Below are positions 36,960-45,170 of a stretch of DNA of 64,000 nucleotides, one piece after another. The notes beneath the pieces are model-generated. The model did not search any database, had not been told where the DNA came from, and was given only the letters and a program-made list of their open reading frames with translations. The stretch's first letter is position 1. Each line of letters starts with the position of its first letter. The position numbers and the translations under genes are program-made. Source of the stretch: Sporanaerobium hydrogeniformans (GTDB taxonomy: Bacteria > Bacillota > Clostridia > Lachnospirales > Cellulosilyticaceae); the NCBI RefSeq assembly GCF_002735925.1, contig NZ_PEDL01000008.1, positions 1 through 64,000 of the forward strand, written 5' to 3'.

Positions 36960-37997
36960 ATGCAAAAATTAGTACTTCCATTATCCAAATGTTTACCAGG
37001 GATGATTACATCAGAAGCGATACGAAATAAAGTAACAGGTACTATTTTAGTAGGGGAGAGACAAGTATTAACAGCAGAACATATTGAGCTTTTGGCTGAT
37101 TGGAGAGTTATTGAAGTTGGTATTTTTGTAAATTCTTGGGATACTGTCTGGCAATTACCACAAGAAACATTAGCCAGTTACGAAGTTCATACAGATGAAG
37201 TTGCCCCCTTACTTGAGCAAATTGCTTTAGGTCACGATGTAGATGTAGAATCTTTTAAAGAAATCAAAGATAATATTTTAGATGAATTTAAAGATAATTT
37301 TAAAATTGTAGGATGCATTAATTTGTTTAAGGTAGCTGATAAATATACCTATACCCATAGCATTAATGTAGCCCTACTTAGCATGTTAATTGGTAAATGG
37401 ATGAAGTTTAGTCCAACAATGATTGAATCTCTTTTGCTTGCAGGTTTACTTCATGATATTGGTAAAATGAAAATAGATCCTAAAATTTTGCATAAACCTG
37501 GACCACTTACACCGACAGAGTTTGAAGAAATGAAAAAACACCCACAATACTCTTACGATTTACTAAAATACCATACAGAAATCAGTTTAGATGTAAAAGT
37601 AGGCATATTGATGCATCATGAACGTATGGATGGTTCTGGTTATCCTTACAGTGTTTTTGGTGATAATATTAATGATATTGCAAAGGTACTTGCTATTGCT
37701 GATACTTATGATGCTATGATTTCAGAGCGTCCATATAAGAAAAAACAATCACCTTTTGATGTGATGCAACTTATGCAAGAAGGTGTTTATGGTAAAATGG
37801 ATACAAAGACACTTCTCTGTTTCTTAAATAATGTGGCTAACTACTATATTGATGTTTATGTTCTCCTTAACACAGGTGAAATTGGACAAGTTGTTGCTAT
37901 TAATCCAACATGTGTCTATCGTCCAATTATTAAAGTTGACAATAGATATATTGATCTATTAACAGAACGGTCAATTAAAATAGTTGAATTGACTTAA
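36960..37997 (+). CDS. HD-GYP domain phosphodiesterase
   Basis: 345 aa. A 120-residue N-terminal region with no clear domain is followed by the HD-GYP core: LLHDIGKMKI (H165, D166), HHERMDGSGYP (residues 219-229), and DTYDAM. The H-H-E and G-x-G-Y-P patterns indicate a cyclic-di-GMP phosphodiesterase with a metal site. There is no receiver domain or membrane segment, so it is soluble. With the PilZ protein at 56970 it indicates cyclic-di-GMP use. GGGG at the start and a run of TATAAT-like sequences upstream (36901-36922). Confidence 0.88.
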   Translation: MQKLVLPLSKCLPGMITSEAIRNKVTGTILVGERQVLTAEHIELLADWRVIEVGIFVNSWDTVWQLPQETLASYEVHTDEVAPLLEQIALGHDVDVESFKEIKDNILDEFKDNFKIVGCINLFKVADKYTYTHSINVALLSMLIGKWMKFSPTMIESLLLAGLLHDIGKMKIDPKILHKPGPLTPTEFEEMKKHPQYSYDLLKYHTEISLDVKVGILMHHERMDGSGYPYSVFGDNINDIAKVLAIADTYDAMISERPYKKKQSPFDVMQLMQEGVYGKMDTKTLLCFLNNVANYYIDVYVLLNTGEIGQVVAINPTCVYRPIIKVDNRYIDLLTERSIKIVELT

Positions 37998-38098
37998 TTA
38001 TACTTTTTGAAATTATTCTATTTTATGTATAAACTACTAAAAAAAGACAATACTATACTCGTATAATTATTACTTTTAGAAAAGGAGTCGAGTTATTC

Positions 38099-38341
38099 AT
38101 GAAAAAATTTTTAGTAGTTGTCAGTTTTGTGCTCATGAGTTTAACATGTGTAGGTTGTACAACCACTACGGAAACACCAGCACCTGAAACAACAACACCT
38201 ATACAAACAACAACACCAGGCACAGTTACACCCGGTACAATAACACCAGGTACAGTTACACCCGGTACAGTTACACCCGGCACAATAACACCAGGTACAA
38301 TGACGCCAGGTACAATGACACCAAGTACAACCACACCTTAA
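38099..38341 (+). CDS. Secreted threonine/proline-rich repeat protein, putative lipoprotein
   Basis: 80 aa: a signal peptide (KKFLVVVSFVLMSLTCVGC) with a cysteine at residue 21 or so that may be lipidated (the lipobox is imperfect), then a short TTTTETPAPETTTP linker and eight pentapeptide units, PGTVT/PGTIT/PGTMT, from codon 40 (DNA 38216-38335, eight 15-bp repeats). AAAGGAG precedes the ATG. Such stretches are often glycosylated spacers, but nothing here shows a function. The antisense ORF over the same bases is a shadow. Confidence 0.7.
   Translation: MKKFLVVVSFVLMSLTCVGCTTTTETPAPETTTPIQTTTPGTVTPGTITPGTVTPGTVTPGTITPGTMTPGTMTPSTTTP
38216..38335 (+). repeat. Eight 15-bp tandem repeats
   Basis: Units begin CCAGG or CCCGG and read CCxGG(T/C)ACA(G/A)T(T/A/G)AC(A/G). 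Eight copies in frame, with third-position differences. The last unit changes to CCAAGTACAACCACA. Copy number may vary by slipped-strand mispairing. Confidence 0.9.
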
Positions 38342-38360
38342 AGCTACTAGTTTAAATTGA

Positions 38361-38407
38361 GCCTCTAAAAAGATTGACTTTTAGTTTTATCTTTTTAGAG
38401 GCTTTTT
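38361..38407 (+). terminator. Terminator after the repeat protein
   Basis: GCCTCTAAAAAGAT (38361-38374) with its exact complement (38389-38402), 14-nt loop, T5 to 38407. Confidence 0.92.
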
Positions 38408-38502
38408 CATATTCCTTTTTAAGAAGTACACCGTATTCTTTCTAAACATGTTATAATAAAAAAGTTGCTAATTTACTTGTTCACATAGAAAGGATTCTGA
38501 TT

Positions 38503-40239
38503 ATGAAAGTACTTTTATTGGCACTTAATGCCAAGTATATACACACTTCATTAGCTTTACGCTCCATTAAAGCTTATTGTAAAGCTTATGAAGAACAAAT
38601 AACCCTTTTAGAAACGACTATTAATAACCAAGAAAACGAAATACTCCATATGATCTATCAAGCACAACCTACCCTATTAGGAATTTCTTGCTATATTTGG
38701 AATATGCAATTTGTAAAAGCTTTATTGCCTACACTTAGAAAAATCTTACCTGAAACTACCATTATTTTAGGAGGTCCAGAGGTTTCTTATGAATCAGAGG
38801 ATTTACTTTACTCCTTACCTATTAATGGATTAATAATTGGAGAGGGGGAGGAGACTTGGAAGGAGTACTTAGATTATCGTATTCAAGGTAAAGGATATCT
38901 TTCAGAAATAGCAGGACTTGTTTATAAAAATGAAGACGGTATTCGTCGAAATAGACCTCGAAAACCTTTAGATTTAGACACACTTCCTTTTGTCTATGAT
39001 ACAATGGCAGATTTGCAGCATAAAATTATCTATTATGAAGCCTCTAGAGGATGTCCTTTTAACTGCCAATACTGTCTTTCTTCAGTTGAAAAAGGGGTAC
39101 GTTTTGTGCCACTTGAAAAAGTCAAAACCCATCTTAAATTTTTCTTAGATGAAAGGGTTAAGCAAGTTAAGTTTGTAGATAGAACCTTTAATGCACATAG
39201 AGACTATGCTTTAGCTATTTGGCACTTTCTTATTACCAATGATAATGGACAAACTAATTTTCATTTTGAAATTGCTGCTGAACTTCTTACAGACGAAATG
39301 TTAGAAGTATTAAAAGCAGCACGACCTGGCCTTATTCAGTTCGAAATAGGTGTTCAGTCTACAAACCTAAAAGTATTAGATATTATCCAGCGTAAAATGC
39401 CTTTTGAAGAAATCAGAGAAGTAGTGCTTAAGATTAAACGTTTAAAAAATATCCACCAACATCTTGACTTGATAGCAGGCTTACCAGAAGAAGATTATAC
39501 CTCCTTTAGCAAGTCCTTTGATGATGTTTTATCTGTGAGACCAGAGCAATTCCAATTAGGGTTTCTAAAGGTTCTTAAAGGCTCAGGATTAAGATGCAAC
39601 GCAGAAAAATATGGACTTGTTTATAAAGAAGAACCTCCCTATGAGATTCTTTATACAGATGCACTACACTATGATGAACTGGTTCGTTTGCACGGTATTG
39701 AAGAGTGTGTAGAGCGTTATTACAATAGCCAGCGTTTTGGACTAACCTTAGAATATTTATTTGCTGTTTATGCAAGTCCGTTTACTTTTTTTGAACGGCT
39801 TTCTGAATTTTGGGAAAGACGTGGTTATCATCAACTTGAGCATAATAAACTTGCTTACTCTACTAAACTTTTAGCCTTTTGTGAAGAGGAACAAAAAGTA
39901 CCTCTAGATGCAATAAAAGACTGTTTAAGGTGGGATTATCTCTTAAAAGAAAACTTAAATGAAATCCCGAAGGAGTGGCAAAGTTTAGATCAATCCGTTT
40001 ATAAAGAGCGAAATAATGCTTTACTGAAAGATGAGCTTTGGATTCAAAAAACGCTTCCTCATCTTACTACTGCCATTCCAAGACAGCGTTTTCGCCTAAC
40101 ACGAATTGAATATTTCAAATATGATGTAGTAACTGCCTATCATCAAGGATTAGAGCCGACCTTAACTCTACTCAAAGAGCCCATCGGCATTTTATTTGAT
40201 TATTCACAAAAGCCTCCAACCTTTAACGTATTATTATAA
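38503..40239 (+). CDS. B12-binding domain radical SAM protein with DUF4080
   Basis: 578 aa: an N-terminal cobalamin-binding-like domain (LLALNAKYIHTSLALRSI, then TIILGGPEVSYE and GLIIGEGEETW), a radical SAM core with C184, C188 and C191 in RGCPFNCQYCLSS, and a C-terminal DUF4080 domain. The substrate is unknown. It is 10 bp upstream of nth, with which it is probably co-transcribed. A TTATAAT-like -10 is seen about 50 bp upstream. Confidence 0.88.
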   Translation: MKVLLLALNAKYIHTSLALRSIKAYCKAYEEQITLLETTINNQENEILHMIYQAQPTLLGISCYIWNMQFVKALLPTLRKILPETTIILGGPEVSYESEDLLYSLPINGLIIGEGEETWKEYLDYRIQGKGYLSEIAGLVYKNEDGIRRNRPRKPLDLDTLPFVYDTMADLQHKIIYYEASRGCPFNCQYCLSSVEKGVRFVPLEKVKTHLKFFLDERVKQVKFVDRTFNAHRDYALAIWHFLITNDNGQTNFHFEIAAELLTDEMLEVLKAARPGLIQFEIGVQSTNLKVLDIIQRKMPFEEIREVVLKIKRLKNIHQHLDLIAGLPEEDYTSFSKSFDDVLSVRPEQFQLGFLKVLKGSGLRCNAEKYGLVYKEEPPYEILYTDALHYDELVRLHGIEECVERYYNSQRFGLTLEYLFAVYASPFTFFERLSEFWERRGYHQLEHNKLAYSTKLLAFCEEEQKVPLDAIKDCLRWDYLLKENLNEIPKEWQSLDQSVYKERNNALLKDELWIQKTLPHLTTAIPRQRFRLTRIEYFKYDVVTAYHQGLEPTLTLLKEPIGILFDYSQKPPTFNVLL

Positions 40240-40249
40240 GGAGATTCTA

Positions 40250-40942
40250 ATGAAACAATCTGAACAAATTAAAGGACTTTTAACTACCTTAGATACCTTT
40301 TATCCTAAAGAAGTTATTTGTTATTTGCATCACGAAACACCCTGGCAGCTTTTAATTGCCACTATTTTAAGTGCACAATGTACTGACGATCGCGTTAATA
40401 TGGTTACACCTGCACTTTTTAAAAAATATCCTTCAGTAGAAGCCTTTGCAAAAGCTGATCTTACTGAACTAGAAGAAGCCATTCGAAGTACAGGCTTTTA
40501 TAAAAATAAAGCTAAAAATATATTAGCATGTACACAAAAGTTAATGACAGAGTTTGGTGGAGAAGTACCTTCTGATATTGATGCTCTTGTCACTTTAGCA
40601 GGAGTAGGGCGTAAAACAGCTAATGTAGTTCGGGGTAATATTTTCAAAATTCCTAGTATTGTAGTGGATACTCATGTGAAACGTATTACCATTCGTTGGG
40701 GACTTACATTAAGTGAAGACCCTGTTCAAATTGAAAAAGACCTTATGCAGCTTTTACCCAAAGAGCACTGGATTCGCTATAATACACAAGTTATTGCTCA
40801 TGGTCGTGCTATTTGTACTGCACGTCATCCTAAATGTACACAATGTATGTTTTTGACACTCTGTCCTTTTGGTCTTAGAAATATTTTAGAGAAACTTCCT
40901 TTTGAAACACAAGTAGCTTTTGAAAAGGGACATATGTACTAA
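40250..40942 (+). CDS. nth: Endonuclease III
   Basis: 230 aa from ATG 40250 (AAGGAG upstream); in-frame codons before it lie inside the preceding gene. The HhH motif with catalytic Lys is in LVTLAGVGRKTANVV, the catalytic Asp in VVDTHVKRI, and the [4Fe-4S] cluster at the end has C-x6-C-x2-C-x5-C (ICTARHPKCTQC then LC). It is a DNA glycosylase/AP lyase that removes oxidised pyrimidines. The C-terminal extension past the cluster is about 25 residues. Confidence 0.95.
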   Translation: MKQSEQIKGLLTTLDTFYPKEVICYLHHETPWQLLIATILSAQCTDDRVNMVTPALFKKYPSVEAFAKADLTELEEAIRSTGFYKNKAKNILACTQKLMTEFGGEVPSDIDALVTLAGVGRKTANVVRGNIFKIPSIVVDTHVKRITIRWGLTLSEDPVQIEKDLMQLLPKEHWIRYNTQVIAHGRAICTARHPKCTQCMFLTLCPFGLRNILEKLPFETQVAFEKGHMY

Positions 40943-40970
40943 AAAAAGCTAGTCATTGACTAGCTTTTTT
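40942..40970. terminator. Bidirectional terminator between nth and glycosyltransferase
   Basis: 13-bp stem A6GCTAGTC (40942-40954) with GACTAGCT6 (40958-40970), 3-nt loop. It overlaps the stop of the minus-strand gene. Confidence 0.92.
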
Positions 40971-42155
40971 ACGTTTAAAACGCTTTTTTGAATGTTTCTC
41001 AGCATATTCTTTTAAGATATCTTGATAAAAAGTCTCTGCATTATGTCCAAAAACTTCTGCTGAAAGCGGCTTAACCGAATGAACAGCATTTTCACCAAGT
41101 TTTTGACGATAAGAAGGATCCGATAAAAGCTTTTGTAAAATCCTACTTAATTCTTGAGGAGTATGGAATAAACAACCATTATAGTCATCGCGTATAAGAC
41201 CTGCTACACTCTCATCTTCTTTAGCCACAACTGGAAGAGAGGATGCCATCGCTTCTGCAAAAGTAAGACCTTGTGTTTCAGATACAGATGCACTTACAAA
41301 AACATCACCTATTTGATAAAACTTTCCAATGCTTGACCAAGGTTGCATACCTGTAAAAATAACAGCCTGGCGTATCCCTAAATTATTAGCAAGTTCTTCT
41401 AGCTCCAAACGTGCAGGCCCATCACCAACAATCACTAATTTTGCTTGAGGAACTTCGGGTAGTAGTAAAGACATAGCCTCAATAATTACATCAATGCTCT
41501 TTTCTTTAGCTACTCGCCCAATGAATAAAATAATAGGCTGGTCTAAAGGAATATTAAAAAGTTGTTTTAAATTATTAATTTCATCAACGGAATATGCTTT
41601 TTGGTCAAAAGGGGAAAAGTCAATACCTGTAGGAATAATTCTTATAGGTTTTTTTACTCCATAATTTTTAAGTAAACGTTCCGTCTTTTTAGTAGGAGCC
41701 ACAACACCATCTACTCCATTACAAAAAGATTTACTGTACTTACGAGCAATTTTAGGTGAAAGCTCGATTCCTTTTGAAACATAATGCATGTACTCTTCAT
41801 ACATAGTGTGATAAGTATGGACAATAGGGATTTCTAATCTTTTAGCTACTAATTTTGCAAAAATACCTAGGGAAAACTCTGTTTGAGAAAGGACAATATC
41901 AAGCTTAAGCCGTTTAATCTTACGAAGCATACGATTAGAATACATAATTCCTACACGTTGCTCCTTTAAAAAGATAAAGGGAAGACTAGCTAAACGATAG
42001 ACATCCTTAGTATCCTTTTCAGCATCAGGATGTGAAATAGTAAACACATAGACATTATGACCTTGCTTACGTAACTCTTTTTCAAGTGTAACAATGGAGC
42101 TTACAACGCCATTTACTTGAGGCAAATATGTATCCGAAAAAATACCGATATTCAT
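40953..42155 (-). CDS. GT4-family glycosyltransferase
   Basis: 400 aa with N-terminal NIGIFSDTYLPQVNGVVSS, the glycine-rich loop typical of GT4 enzymes, TYHTMYEEYMHYV, a second Rossmann domain starting ILFIGRVAKEKS, and the donor-site motif SVSETQGLTFAEAMA. It resembles 1,2-diacylglycerol 3-glucosyltransferases and phosphatidylinositol mannosyltransferases, so glycolipid synthesis at the membrane is likely. The donor and acceptor cannot be fixed. The 3' end is KRFKRKK-rich, perhaps for membrane contact. Follows the 42173 gene on the same strand by 17 bp. Confidence 0.88.
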   Translation of the reverse strand: MNIGIFSDTYLPQVNGVVSSIVTLEKELRKQGHNVYVFTISHPDAEKDTKDVYRLASLPFIFLKEQRVGIMYSNRMLRKIKRLKLDIVLSQTEFSLGIFAKLVAKRLEIPIVHTYHTMYEEYMHYVSKGIELSPKIARKYSKSFCNGVDGVVAPTKKTERLLKNYGVKKPIRIIPTGIDFSPFDQKAYSVDEINNLKQLFNIPLDQPIILFIGRVAKEKSIDVIIEAMSLLLPEVPQAKLVIVGDGPARLELEELANNLGIRQAVIFTGMQPWSSIGKFYQIGDVFVSASVSETQGLTFAEAMASSLPVVAKEDESVAGLIRDDYNGCLFHTPQELSRILQKLLSDPSYRQKLGENAVHSVKPLSAEVFGHNAETFYQDILKEYAEKHSKKRFKRKKASQ

Positions 42156-42172
42156 CTGTTATCATCTCTCTT

Positions 42173-42811
42173 TCATTTACAAGTTTCCTGTAGTTCATCT
42201 ATATGATGAAGTACTTTGGACAAATAAGGTGAAGTTAGAAGCTTGGTTTGTGCTAAAACTTTAAGTCTAGTAAGACGGGTTGTATTTTTTTGTTTGCTAT
42301 AAAGCTCTGCAAGTATGAAATAAGGTCTTGAACGATCACACCCATAATCTAAAGCATATTCTAAGGTTAATTGTGCTGCTTCTGTATAGTTTTTTTCATT
42401 TAATATAGTACCATACTTTATGAGAATGTCTATAAAAGTATCATAATTTTTTTCATACGTAATAAGAGTATCTAAATGATTAATACCATATAGTTTCTTA
42501 AGATCACGATTACTTTTTTCCTTTAAGTTAACCATAGGAAGCTTTCCTATTGTAAGAACCTTTTGATAAAGTGATTCTAATTCTACATCAGGTGAAGCGG
42601 GAATAGCCTCAGTATTGATTGGAATAAAAAGCTCCTGAGGCAAGGTACCTCTTACTACCTGTGATGCTTCTAATTCCTTTTCAAAAAATTCTTCAAGGAT
42701 TTCCTCTTTACTTCGAGAAGAAGTTCTTATTTTGTATCTAAGTGTTATAAAATAAGTAATGATACCCAATACTAGCAAAAGTAAAGGATATAAACTTTGC
42801 CATTTAAACAT
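42173..42811 (-). CDS. Hypothetical membrane-anchored protein with helical repeat-like tail
   Basis: 212 aa. One N-terminal membrane helix (about residues 7-25, LYPLLLLVLGIITYFIT), a charged segment (SRSKEEILEEFFEKELE), and a C-terminal part with helix pairs such as YTEAAQLTLEYALDYGCD and RPYFILAELYSKQKNTTRL that resemble TPR repeats. I do not recognise a family. It is transcribed with the downstream glycosyltransferase (17-bp gap), so it may belong with glycolipid synthesis. Confidence 0.7.
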   Translation of the reverse strand: MFKWQSLYPLLLLVLGIITYFITLRYKIRTSSRSKEEILEEFFEKELEASQVVRGTLPQELFIPINTEAIPASPDVELESLYQKVLTIGKLPMVNLKEKSNRDLKKLYGINHLDTLITYEKNYDTFIDILIKYGTILNEKNYTEAAQLTLEYALDYGCDRSRPYFILAELYSKQKNTTRLTRLKVLAQTKLLTSPYLSKVLHHIDELQETCK

Positions 42812-42880
42812 AATTTACCCCCTCTCCATGACTTTATTTAGATTATAATATAATTTCTATGTAATGGAAAGGCTAGAATA

Positions 42881-42889
42881 TGCTATAAT
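42881..42889 (+). promoter_or_regulatory. Extended -10 promoter of the helicase gene
   Basis: TGCTATAAT at 42881-42889, extended -10 with perfect hexamer; no -35 seen. Confidence 0.55.
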
Positions 42890-42922
42890 GAAGCGTAATC
42901 TTTAAACAAAGGAAGTTATAGG

Positions 42923-44929
42923 ATGAATTTAAATGAAAACCAACTTCAGGCTGTAAAGTGTCCGTTGGGACCAACTATTGTTATTGCGGGACCTGGTTCA
43001 GGTAAAACACAAGTCATTATTCAAAGACTCTACCATATGATTACTCATCTGCATTGTAGTCCTCAGTCTATCTTGGTAGTTACTTTTAGTAAGCTAGCCG
43101 CTCTTGAAATGAGAGAGCGTTATATAAAAAGCTATGGGGCTTCCTCCATTACTTTTGGTACACTTCATAGTGTCTTTTATCGTCTGCTAAGACAGTATGA
43201 CCCTTTACGCTATGATTTAAGTAACTTACTTAGTGAAGATGAAAAAAAGAAAGTCATTCAAAAACTGTATATAGGATTAGAAGCAGAAGAATATGAAGAT
43301 TTTGTTGAGGAATTTCTAAGACATCTGACACTTATGAAAAATCAACTTATCGAAGCTAAACATTATTATCCTGATGGACTTTCTAGGGAGCTCTTTCTAA
43401 AACTCTATCAGCAATATGAACAGTACAAAGAAAGACATCAAAAATTCGATTTTGATGATATGCTTGTTCACTGCTATTTTCTTTTAAAACAGGAGCCCTC
43501 TCTTTTACAACGTATTCATCAGCGTTATCACTATTTACTTATTGATGAATTTCAAGATATTAATGTTGTTCAATTTGAAATCATCAAGCAGTTAACAGGT
43601 GACCAGGCACAACTCTTCGTAGTAGGAGATGATGACCAAAGTATTTATAAGTTTCGTGGTTCTAAACCTGAGTTTTTATTGGATTTTAAAAAACACTTCC
43701 AAAAGGCTCATGAAATTTATCTTTCTGCCAATTATCGCTGTTCTGGACATATTGTTCATTACAGTTCAGCTTTAATTAGTGCTAACAAAACACGTTATCC
43801 TAAAGAGCTTACGACCCCTAATCCTCTAGGTCCTTTACCACAAATGATTGATTGTAAAACAGGTGAAGAGCAAGCACAAAAAATACTTGAACAATTGATA
43901 CATTATAAAGAACAAGGACAGGCATGGAAAGAAATGGCTGTTATTTATCGTACCAATCTAGGTGCAAGGCCTATTGTTCAGGCTCTACTACAAGCTAATA
44001 TCCCTTTTTGTTTAAGAGATGGGATGATGACCTTATATCATCAATGGGTAACACAAGATATTTTAGCCTACTTGAAATTAGCTCAAAATCCACAAGCACT
44101 TGAACAAGCATTACGTATCATCAATAAACCTAAACGTTATATAAGTAAGTCTATTTTAGCACGCACAACGACCTTACCTGGTTCCCTGTTATTTAATTTA
44201 TTAAAAGAGGAAGAGCTTTCTGAGTGGCAAAGAAACTATATTGATAAGCTTATTTATGATTTGCAGTTACTACGCGAAAAGAAATTAAAAGAAGGAATTA
44301 CTTATATAAGACATACTATTGGATACGATAACTATATTACGGATTATGCATCTTATCGCAAAATACCTGTTATGCCTCTCTTTGAAGTACTTGATGAGAT
44401 AGAGGAGAGTGCTCAGAACTTTTCAGAAGTTATAAGTTGGGAAGCTTTTCTTAAAGAAATGGCTGAACAAATTCAGCAGAGTACCACTAAGCAAAAGGCT
44501 ATGTCAGATGTCTTGACATTAACAACAATGCATGGTTCAAAAGGTTTAGAGTTTCAAAGTGTCTTCATATTAGATGTAATAGATGGGGTTATTCCTCACC
44601 AAAAAAGTAGTCATGATATAGAAGAAGAACGCCGTCTACTTTATGTAGCTATGACTAGAGCAAGGGAAAATCTTCTACTTTATATCCCAAGTGAAAAACA
44701 TGGTAAACCTGTTACACCCTCTCCTTTTATTGCAGAGTTAAGACAACCGTTTTTAGCAAATTATTTTAAAGTAGGACATTTTATTTATCACCGTGCTTTA
44801 GGAAGAGGGAAAATTATAGAAGTTCAAGATAATTATTTACTACTTGTCAGGTTTAAGGGTGAAAAAATTCGAAAAATAGATGGTAACTATTGTCTTAATA
44901 ATGGTATAATTAGATGGGAGGAAGAATAA
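42923..44929 (+). CDS. UvrD/PcrA-like superfamily 1 DNA helicase
   Basis: 668 aa. Helicase motifs: I (IAGPGSGKTQVII), II (LLIDEFQDINVVQ), III (FVVGDDDQSIYKFRG), IV (LSANYRCSG), V (TTMHGSKGLEFQSVFI) and VI (EERRLLYVAMTRARENLLL). It unwinds DNA 3' to 5'. No C-terminal RNA polymerase-binding tail like that of PcrA is obvious. Function in repair is probable; it is not pcrA for certain, as lengths and the nearest partners differ. Start ATG 42923 with AAAGGAAG upstream. Confidence 0.9.
   Translation: MNLNENQLQAVKCPLGPTIVIAGPGSGKTQVIIQRLYHMITHLHCSPQSILVVTFSKLAALEMRERYIKSYGASSITFGTLHSVFYRLLRQYDPLRYDLSNLLSEDEKKKVIQKLYIGLEAEEYEDFVEEFLRHLTLMKNQLIEAKHYYPDGLSRELFLKLYQQYEQYKERHQKFDFDDMLVHCYFLLKQEPSLLQRIHQRYHYLLIDEFQDINVVQFEIIKQLTGDQAQLFVVGDDDQSIYKFRGSKPEFLLDFKKHFQKAHEIYLSANYRCSGHIVHYSSALISANKTRYPKELTTPNPLGPLPQMIDCKTGEEQAQKILEQLIHYKEQGQAWKEMAVIYRTNLGARPIVQALLQANIPFCLRDGMMTLYHQWVTQDILAYLKLAQNPQALEQALRIINKPKRYISKSILARTTTLPGSLLFNLLKEEELSEWQRNYIDKLIYDLQLLREKKLKEGITYIRHTIGYDNYITDYASYRKIPVMPLFEVLDEIEESAQNFSEVISWEAFLKEMAEQIQQSTTKQKAMSDVLTLTTMHGSKGLEFQSVFILDVIDGVIPHQKSSHDIEEERRLLYVAMTRARENLLLYIPSEKHGKPVTPSPFIAELRQPFLANYFKVGHFIYHRALGRGKIIEVQDNYLLLVRFKGEKIRKIDGNYCLNNGIIRWEEE
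44902..44910 (+). promoter_or_regulatory. Extended -10 inside the helicase 3' end
   Basis: TGGTATAAT at 44902-44910 lies just ahead of the small membrane gene at 44931 and could drive it alone. Confidence 0.4.
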
Positions 44930-44930
44930 C

Positions 44931-45080
44931 ATGAAAATGACAAATAATACACGTAAAAAACGTTCACTAAATATTTTTAAACAATCTCATAAATACAAAA
45001 AAGTTATGGCAAGTGCAGTTAGTCTCATTATTGTTATAAGTATGATAGGTAGTTTAATTGTTCAATTTTTTGTAAATTAA
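44931..45080 (+). CDS. Small single-pass membrane protein, 49 aa
   Basis: Begins one base after the helicase stop. Sequence MTNNTRKKRSLNIFKQSHKY is strongly basic, followed by one membrane helix about residues 28-46 (SAVSLIIVIS) and a short end FFVN. The GGGAGG ribosome site is 11 nt upstream. It resembles small DUF4044-type proteins by layout only. A terminator follows immediately. Function unknown. Confidence 0.65.
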   Translation: MKMTNNTRKKRSLNIFKQSHKYKKVMASAVSLIIVISMIGSLIVQFFVN

Positions 45081-45113
45081 CTATACTTCCTTGTTAAGGG
45101 GGAGTATAGTTTT
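45081..45113 (+). terminator. Terminator after the 49-aa gene
   Basis: CTATACTTCC (45081-45090) pairs with GGGAGTATAG (45100-45109, one G-U), 9-nt loop, TTTT. Confidence 0.85.
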
Positions 45114-45170
45114 ATATCAGTATGGCATACTAAAATGAGAGTCTTATCTCAACAGCTAGGAGGCGCTACA

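Noticed and set aside
38053-38334. 93-aa minus-strand ORF with VPGV repeats
   Set aside because: It is the mirror of the tandem repeat in the 38099 gene; the plus strand has the ribosome site and signal peptide.
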